The notes below the pieces were generated by a model. It did not search any database. It saw only the letters and a program-made list of their open reading frames with translations, and had not been told where the DNA came from. The translations under genes were made by a program, and so were the position numbers. Shown one piece after another: positions 6,607-11,453 of a stretch of 11,453 bases of DNA; within the stretch, counting starts at the first letter, position 1, and each line of letters opens with the position of its first letter. Source of the DNA: Methanobrevibacter_A sp964431035 (GTDB lineage Archaea; Methanobacteriota; Methanobacteria; Methanobacteriales; Methanobacteriaceae); assembly GCA_964431035.1 (NCBI GenBank), contig CAYSIF010000048.1:1-11453 (forward strand), in the 5' to 3' direction.

Positions 6607-7884
6607 TTGTTAGATATAAAACTATTCAGAGAACAACCAGACCTCATATTAGACTCAGAGAAAAAAAGATTTAGAGAAACAACAAATGTAGAAAAAGTAA
6701 TAGAATACGATACACTCTGGAGAGAAGGAGAACGCAAACTTAACGAATTAAGATCACAAAAAAACAAACTCTCAAAATCATTCAAAAAAGCAAAAGAAGA
6801 AGGAAACCTTGAAGAAGTAATAAAACAATCCAAACAAGTAGCACAAGACATAAAAGAACTAGAACCAAAAATAGAAGAATACAAACAAAAAAGAGAAGAC
6901 TACAGATACAAAGTAGGAAACATAATAGACGAAGATGTACCAATATCAGACACAGAAGACGACAATGTAATACTTAGAAAAGTAGGAGAAATACCAAACT
7001 TCAATTTCACAGTACAAAACCATGTAGACTTAATAGAAGGAATTGATGGAGCAGACATAGAAACTGCAGCAAGCGTATCAGGAGCAAGATTCTACTACTT
7101 AAAAAAAGACATACTATTCTTAAACCTAGCATTAATACAATTCGCATTAACAGAACTAGAAGAAAAAGGATACACTCCACTACAAACACCATTCTTTGTT
7201 AAAGGAGAAGTAGCATCAGAAACATCAGAACTAGGAGAATTCGAAGAAACATTATACAAAGTAGAAAACGAAGACCTATACTTAATTGCAACTGCAGAAC
7301 AAACACTCGCAGCACTACACAGAAATGAAATAATATCTCCAGATAATCTCCCATTAAAATACTGTGCATTATCAACATGCTTCCGTAAAGAAGCAGGAGC
7401 TCACGGAAAAGACACACTAGGAATATTCAGAGTACATCAATTCGAAAAAATAGAACAATTCATATACTCAACACCAGAAGAATCAAAAAACGAACATAAA
7501 AAATTATTAGAAGTAACAGAAGAAATCTACAAAAAACTAAAACTACCATACCGTATAGTAAGCATAGTATCATCAGCATTAAACGATAATGCAGCTATAA
7601 AATACGACTTAGAAGCATGGTTCCCAGCATCTGAAACATACAGAGAACTAGTATCCTGTACAAATTGTAAAGACTACCAAGCAAGAAAAACAAAAACACG
7701 TGTTGGAAAAGCAGGATCAGGAGATGCACAAACATTACACACATTAAACAGTACAGCAATCGCAACAGAACGTACAATGTGCTGCATACTAGAAAACTAC
7801 CAACAAGAAGATGGAAGCATAAAAATACCAGAAGTATTACAACCATTCATGTATGGAAAAACAATTATAAAACCTAAAGGATGA
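6607..7884 (+). CDS. serS: Seryl-tRNA synthetase (canonical class II type)
   Basis: Charges tRNA-Ser with serine in the cytosol, and also supplies Ser-tRNA for selenocysteine where that is used. At 425 aa it has the normal length of the canonical enzyme. The start is TTG at 6607, with AAGGAG at 6591-6596 and a 10-nt spacer. Residues about 1-110 form the tRNA-binding domain with a long charged antiparallel coiled coil (roughly 28-100). The catalytic core follows: the motif 1 region around 188-202, the serine-recognition TAE loop at 229-231, motif 2 with FRKEAG at 259-264 and FRVHQFEK at 274-281, and motif 3 around 383-397 with R389. The methanogen-specific atypical SerRS, with its different N-terminal fold and zinc site, is a different form, and this gene is not it. 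It is apparently cotranscribed with its redox-protein neighbours, with only 9 nt to the next ATG. Confidence 0.97.
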   Translation: MLDIKLFREQPDLILDSEKKRFRETTNVEKVIEYDTLWREGERKLNELRSQKNKLSKSFKKAKEEGNLEEVIKQSKQVAQDIKELEPKIEEYKQKREDYRYKVGNIIDEDVPISDTEDDNVILRKVGEIPNFNFTVQNHVDLIEGIDGADIETAASVSGARFYYLKKDILFLNLALIQFALTELEEKGYTPLQTPFFVKGEVASETSELGEFEETLYKVENEDLYLIATAEQTLAALHRNEIISPDNLPLKYCALSTCFRKEAGAHGKDTLGIFRVHQFEKIEQFIYSTPEESKNEHKKLLEVTEEIYKKLKLPYRIVSIVSSALNDNAAIKYDLEAWFPASETYRELVSCTNCKDYQARKTKTRVGKAGSGDAQTLHTLNSTAIATERTMCCILENYQQEDGSIKIPEVLQPFMYGKTIIKPKG

Positions 7885-7893
7885 ATAAAAAAC

Positions 7894-9285
7894 ATGGCAA
7901 AATACAAATGTGAGATTTGTGGTTACATATTCGATGAAGAAAAAGAAGGAAAAACCATCGATGAAATAAAAGAATGTCCAGTATGCAAACAACCTCCACA
8001 CAATCTGAAAAAAATAACAACTGAAGATAAAACAGACGATAATATCTTAAATGAAAAAACAAATCTTGATTATCCTTCAGAAATCTTAAAATCAGATTCC
8101 AGTATTCATAGAATGGATGATATACACTATATTGCAACACATGGACAAAGTATTATTGAAGGTATGGGTACTAAAATGCCAATGCCCTCATGGGATGATA
8201 TACTTATACTTGCAAATCAATTAAACCCTGCACCATTACCTGAAGATGCAACAGTATCAACAGAAACAATAATTGGTAAAAATAGTAAAAAACCATTAAT
8301 AATTGATAATCCAATTTATATTAGTCATATGAGTTTCGGAGCATTATCCTATGAAACTAAAATAGCATTATCAAAAGGAAGTGCAATTGCAAAAACGGCA
8401 ATGTGTAGTGGTGAAGGAGGAATACTTCCTGAAGAGATGGAATCAGCATATAAATATATCTTTGAATATGTTCCAAACAAATACAGTGTTAAAAAAGAAA
8501 ATCTTAGAAATAGTGATGCAATTGAAATTAAAATAGGACAAGGAACTAAACCGGGTATGGGTGGACATCTTCCAGGATCTAAAGTTACAAAAGAAATCGC
8601 AGAATTAAGAGGGAAAAATGAAGGTGAGGATATTATAAGTCCTTCAAAATTTTCTGAAATAAACTCTAAGGAAGATTTAAAAGATTTAGTTTCAACATTA
8701 CGAAAAGAATCAGAAAATAGGCCAATTGGTATTAAAATTGCTGGTGAAAATGTTGAAAATGACTTAGAACATATAATTTATAGTGGTGCTGATTTTGTAA
8801 CTATTGATGGTCGTGGTGGTGCTACTGCAGCAAGTCCTAAACTTATACGTGATGCAACAAGTTTACCTACCATTTTTGCTTTATATCGTGCTCGTAAATT
8901 CCTAGATGAAAATAATGCTAATTTAGATTTAGTTATTACTGGAGGATTACGTGTTTCAAGTGATTTTGCTAAAGCTTTAGCTATGGGTGCTGATGCTATT
9001 GCAGTTGCTTCAGCTCCTTTAATGGCTGCAGGTTGTCAACAATATCGTATCTGTGGCACAGGAGAATGTCCAGCAGGCATTGCAACACAAGATCCAGATT
9101 TAAGAAGTAGATTTGAAAGTGAAAAAGCAGTATCAAGAGTTGCTAATTACTTAAATGTATCACTTGAAGAATTAAAAACATTTGCACGAATAACAGGAAA
9201 TAAAGATGTTCATAATTTAAATATAAACAATCTTACAACATTCAATAGTGAAATAAGTAACTATACAAATATTAAACACATGTAA
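7894..9285 (+). CDS. Rubredoxin-like domain fused to FMN-binding glutamate synthase domain
   Basis: A 463-aa fusion. Residues 1-40 form a short rubredoxin-like metal site with two cysteine pairs, C6/C9 and C28/C31. The second pair reads CPVCK, where rubredoxins usually have CPxCG. After a linker, residues about 75-435 are the FMN-binding synthase domain of glutamate synthase (GltB central region): SHMSFGALS at 144-152, SGEGG at 172-176, IGQGTKPGMGGHLPG at 214-228, DGRGG at 305-309 and TGG at 349-351. The 3Fe-4S ligands C381, C387 and C392 have the classical C-x5-C-x4-C spacing. The N-terminal glutamine amidotransferase domain is absent, and no NAD(P)H-oxidising small subunit is seen in the window, so it would need a separate ammonia or glutaminase source and an electron donor. 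The rubredoxin part may deliver electrons. AAAGGA at 7876-7881, inside the end of serS, is the likely ribosome binding site. Codons around 8720-9055 are unusually T-ending. It may act in glutamate synthesis or be a redox enzyme using the same fold. Confidence 0.9.
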   Translation: MAKYKCEICGYIFDEEKEGKTIDEIKECPVCKQPPHNLKKITTEDKTDDNILNEKTNLDYPSEILKSDSSIHRMDDIHYIATHGQSIIEGMGTKMPMPSWDDILILANQLNPAPLPEDATVSTETIIGKNSKKPLIIDNPIYISHMSFGALSYETKIALSKGSAIAKTAMCSGEGGILPEEMESAYKYIFEYVPNKYSVKKENLRNSDAIEIKIGQGTKPGMGGHLPGSKVTKEIAELRGKNEGEDIISPSKFSEINSKEDLKDLVSTLRKESENRPIGIKIAGENVENDLEHIIYSGADFVTIDGRGGATAASPKLIRDATSLPTIFALYRARKFLDENNANLDLVITGGLRVSSDFAKALAMGADAIAVASAPLMAAGCQQYRICGTGECPAGIATQDPDLRSRFESEKAVSRVANYLNVSLEELKTFARITGNKDVHNLNINNLTTFNSEISNYTNIKHM

Positions 9286-9299
9286 AAAGGGCAGAATCT

Positions 9300-9662
9300 A
9301 TGTCAATACTATTTATACAATATCCAAAATGCAGTACCTGTAAAAAAGCAGAAAAATGGTTAAAAGAAAACAATCTAGAATATACAAGTAGACATATAGT
9401 TGAAGAAACACCCACATATGAAGAATTAAAAGAATGGTACAATATTGGAGACTTACCATTAAAAAGATTCTTCAATACAAGTGGAATGGTTTATAGAAAA
9501 TTAAAACTAAAAGATAAACTTCCAGAAATGAATGAAGATGAACAATTAAAACTCTTATCAACAGATGGAATGCTAATAAAAAGACCATTAATAATAAAAG
9601 AAAATACAATAATCACAGGTTTTAAACAAAAAGAATGGGAAGAAAAACTATTAGGAGAATAA
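9300..9662 (+). CDS. ArsC/Spx-family thioredoxin-fold protein
   Basis: A 120-aa single-domain protein, the standard size for the ArsC/Spx/YffB group. The N-terminal strand leads to PKCSTCKKAEKWL with the CxxC pair C11/C14, and PLKRFFNTSG (53-62) and LIKRPLI (92-98) are family signatures. R95 and P96 correspond to the conserved Arg-Pro near the active cysteine. Classical ArsC arsenate reductases use a single Cys with glutaredoxin, whereas Spx-type transcription regulators and many uncharacterised relatives have CxxC. The sequence fits that second group, but an RNA-polymerase-binding role is not established in archaea. The gene starts 14 nt after the glutamate synthase stop with a weak AAAGGG site (9286-9291). 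Its final codons carry the ribosome binding site of the nitroreductase, so the two are probably translated together. Confidence 0.88.
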   Translation: MSILFIQYPKCSTCKKAEKWLKENNLEYTSRHIVEETPTYEELKEWYNIGDLPLKRFFNTSGMVYRKLKLKDKLPEMNEDEQLKLLSTDGMLIKRPLIIKENTIITGFKQKEWEEKLLGE

Positions 9663-9667
9663 ATACA

Positions 9668-10183
9668 ATGGCAGATTTTGAAACAATAATAAAAACAAGA
9701 AGAAGTATAAGAGAATACACAAATCAAGAAGTTGAAGATGAAAAAATAGAAAAAATAATAAAAGCAGGTATGCAAGCACCTGGAAGCAGACTAAAAGCAG
9801 AACCATGGGAATTTCTCATAATAAAAAACAAAGACACACTTGAAGCATTAGGTGAAATAAAACCACGTGTTAAAGGAGCACCAGTTGCAATAGTCCTACT
9901 TGCAAATATAGAAAGATCATTCTACAAAGAAGTATGGCAACAAGATATGAGTGCATGTGCAGAAAATATGCTACTTGAAGCATGTAACCTCGAATTAGGC
10001 GGATTATGGAATGGAGTAGCACCAGTAGAAGAAAGAATGGAAAAAATAGGTGAAATAATAAAAATAACTGATGAAAATATAAAACCATTCTGTATCATAA
10101 CACTAGGATATCCTGCAGAAGGATGGGAAAACAAATTCATGGACAAATTTGACGAAACAAGAATACACTACGAAACATACTAA
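9668..10183 (+). CDS. Nitroreductase family FMN oxidoreductase
   Basis: A cytosolic FMN flavoprotein of 171 aa that would reduce nitro, quinone, flavin or related acceptors with NAD(P)H. The substrate is unknown. I chose the ATG at 9668 over the in-frame ATG at 9635 because AGGAG at 9653-9657 sits 10 nt upstream and the protein then begins with the typical MADFETIIKTRRSIR. Family features: RRSIR at 11-15 (FMN phosphate), APGSRLKAEPWEF at 37-49, the helix ACAENMLLEACNLELGGLW at 96-114, and LGYPAE at 146-151, with a C-terminal DETRIHYETY typical of short anaerobe nitroreductases. It lies 5 nt after the ArsC-like gene stop, with no terminator, which supports a shared redox role. Confidence 0.93.
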   Translation: MADFETIIKTRRSIREYTNQEVEDEKIEKIIKAGMQAPGSRLKAEPWEFLIIKNKDTLEALGEIKPRVKGAPVAIVLLANIERSFYKEVWQQDMSACAENMLLEACNLELGGLWNGVAPVEERMEKIGEIIKITDENIKPFCIITLGYPAEGWENKFMDKFDETRIHYETY

Positions 10184-10209
10184 AAAAAATTATTTAAAGG
10201 TTATTTAAT

Positions 10210-10632
10210 ATGTCAAATGAAGAATTAAAAAAAATAATAGAAGAAATCAACACACATCCCGATGAAAAACTCGCAGAAAAATTAGAAGAAAACCTACTAA
10301 AAGCAGAATTCATAGTTCCTGTAATAGTCCAAGAAGAACACAATCACGACCATGACCATGATGAAGAAGGGGAACATGAAGAAGAAGTATCAATGAGTAT
10401 ATTACCATTACAAGACGAAAAAGGAAACATATTTTTACCAGTATTTACTGATGAAGAAGAATTCAACAAATCAGAAAAAGAAATGGAAGCAGTACTCTTT
10501 GACTTAGAAACAATATATGAAACAGCACTAACAGAACAAGAAGATTTAAAAGGAATAGTAATAAATCCATTTAGCCAATACTCCATAGCACCTCCAAAAG
10601 AAACAATAGAAGATATTCTAAGTGGGGAGTAA
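10210..10632 (+). CDS. SseB-like protein with His/Asp/Glu-rich insertion
   Basis: A 140-aa, strongly acidic cytosolic protein. Residues about 5-40 (a helix, then LLKAEFIVPVIV), ILPLQDEKGNIFLPVFTDEEEF at 64-85 and GIVINPFSQ at 115-123 match the order of elements in the SseB N-terminal domain. SseB is named for enhanced serine sensitivity in E. coli, and its biochemical function is unclear. Between the first strands lies an insertion (residues 44-59) with five histidines (44, 46, 48, 50, 56) alternating with Asp/Asn and followed by Glu, resembling metal-binding tracts of nickel or zinc chaperones. AAAGGTT at 10196-10202 is the probable ribosome binding site. It is 26 nt after the nitroreductase and 8 nt before the next adhesin. 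The family assignment rests on pattern only. Confidence 0.72.
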   Translation: MSNEELKKIIEEINTHPDEKLAEKLEENLLKAEFIVPVIVQEEHNHDHDHDEEGEHEEEVSMSILPLQDEKGNIFLPVFTDEEEFNKSEKEMEAVLFDLETIYETALTEQEDLKGIVINPFSQYSIAPPKETIEDILSGE

Positions 10633-10640
10633 AATAGGAT

Positions 10641-11453
10641 ATGAAAAAAATAATACTATTCATACTACTTTTATTAGTAATCTTACCATCTGTAAATGCA
10701 ACATCTGATTTCACAAATTTAAATCAAGAAATCAGTAATGCAATACAAAATGAAGATTACATACTAAATATAACAGATAATTATACATATAATCCTGAAA
10801 CAGACCATGAACATCTACTAATTAACACAACCAATAACTTTACAATAAATGGTAATGGATATACAATTGATGCAAACCATAATAATCGTATATTCGAATA
10901 TATAGGAAACAAAAATCTATATATAAATGATTTAAATCTAATAAATGCTGACACTGACGATTTTGGTGGAGCAATTTTAACAATTGATGGAACTATAATA
11001 ATAAATAACTCCAATTTCACATCTAATAAAGTAACAAGTAATGGAGGAGCAATATATACAGAAAATGGAGATATCTATATAAATAATTCCCAATTTGATT
11101 CAAATTACGCAACAAGTTTTGCAGGAGCAGTAAACACAAGATATGGAAACCTATATGTTTCAAACTCAAACTTCACAAATAACTATGCACGAACTGGAGG
11201 AGCAATAGGAACTGATGGAAAATATACACAAATAATAAATTCCATTCTAAAAAACAACTCTGCAGACTTAGCAGGAGCAATATGCACAGCAGGTTCACTA
11301 GAAATAAACAATTCACATCTAATCAATAATCATGCAAACCAAATAAACGATTTAATAGCAAAAAACTACATAAATATAAATAATAACTGGTATGGTAATA
11401 ACACACCATTTGAAAACAAAAACAATAGAATAACAACCTATATAATAACAGAC
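10641..11453 (+). CDS. Secreted adhesin-like protein with POMP-type/beta-helix repeats (partial, runs off the window)
   Basis: The frame is open from the ATG at 10641 to the last base (271 codons, no stop), so only the N-terminal part is present. The ribosome binding site is GGGGAG at 10624-10629, inside the end of the SseB-like gene. The closer AGGA is too near the ATG. Residues 1-20 are a Sec signal peptide ending in SVNA. After a lead region with NGNGYTID, short repeats occur of the kind seen in chlamydial-type polymorphic outer-membrane proteins and right-handed beta-helices: GGAI, then 10-15 residues, then an NSxFxxNxA turn. Examples are the GGAI at about residue 112, GGAIYT at about 134, AGAVNT, GGAIGT and AGAICT. 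NNNWYGNNTPF near the end is a motif common in methanobacterial adhesin-like proteins. Asn and Thr dominate. Likely exported and involved in surface contact. The anchor, if any, lies beyond the window. Confidence 0.85.
   Translation, partial: MKKIILFILLLLVILPSVNATSDFTNLNQEISNAIQNEDYILNITDNYTYNPETDHEHLLINTTNNFTINGNGYTIDANHNNRIFEYIGNKNLYINDLNLINADTDDFGGAILTIDGTIIINNSNFTSNKVTSNGGAIYTENGDIYINNSQFDSNYATSFAGAVNTRYGNLYVSNSNFTNNYARTGGAIGTDGKYTQIINSILKNNSADLAGAICTAGSLEINNSHLINNHANQINDLIAKNYININNNWYGNNTPFENKNNRITTYIITD

Noticed and set aside
9300..9662. Arsenate reductase function for the ArsC-family gene
   Set aside because: The CxxC motif and lack of any ars genes nearby fit the Spx/unknown group better. 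Only the fold family is supported.
9635..9667. Extended N-terminus of the nitroreductase from the ATG at 9635
   Set aside because: It would overlap the ArsC-like gene and add 11 residues (MGRKTIRRINT) not typical of the family. The AGGAG at 9653-9657 is placed for the ATG at 9668.
1..11453. CRISPR array, tRNA, rRNA, transposase or integrase
   Set aside because: No regularly spaced direct repeats, no GC-rich structured RNA-like segment (which would stand out in this AT-rich DNA), and no recombinase-like protein were seen.

Overview
The window is very AT-rich. Every gene I can support lies on the + strand. Methanogen-style signals point to a host-associated member of the Methanobacteriales, with Methanosphaera the best guess and Methanobrevibacter the alternative. 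These signals are GGTGA/AGGAG ribosome binding sites, TTG and GTG starts, poly-T tracts in place of hairpin terminators, and large secreted Asn/Thr-rich adhesin-like proteins built of Ig-like or beta-helix repeats. The organism call is inferred from style and composition, not from a database match.

Left part (1-3378). Four genes appear to be separate units with AT-rich gaps of about 100-175 nt: a 65-aa orphan, a MATE-family multidrug exporter, a 97-aa one-helix orphan of doubtful reality, and a 273-aa cysteine-rich iron-sulfur protein with two C-terminal 4Fe-4S motifs. The MATE gene uses mostly T-ending codons and is G+T rich. The genes further right use A-ending codons.

Right part (3379-end). 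Eight genes follow in the same direction with gaps of only 5-28 nt and no poly-T tract between them, so they look like one long transcription unit: a 927-aa secreted adhesin-like protein (two CARDB/DUF11-like domains, then six Ig-like repeats), a carboxymuconolactone-decarboxylase-family protein, canonical seryl-tRNA synthetase (serS), a rubredoxin-FMN glutamate synthase domain fusion, an ArsC/Spx-family thioredoxin-fold protein, a nitroreductase, an SseB-like protein with a His/Asp/Glu-rich insertion, and the first 271 codons of a second secreted adhesin of the POMP/beta-helix type that runs off the window. The arrangement places an essential aminoacyl-tRNA synthetase and a set of small redox proteins between two surface-protein genes. 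The redox members (rubredoxin-FMN enzyme, thioredoxin-fold protein, FMN nitroreductase, CMD-family protein) could form an electron-transfer or oxidative-stress module, but this rests on neighbourhood only.

No rRNA, tRNA, CRISPR array, insertion sequence, integrase or attachment site was seen. No gene-free stretch exceeds 300 nt. Nothing here proves a new system. The best leads are the rubredoxin-glutamate synthase fusion in its redox neighbourhood, the unusual Fe-S protein, and the coupling of adhesins to serS.
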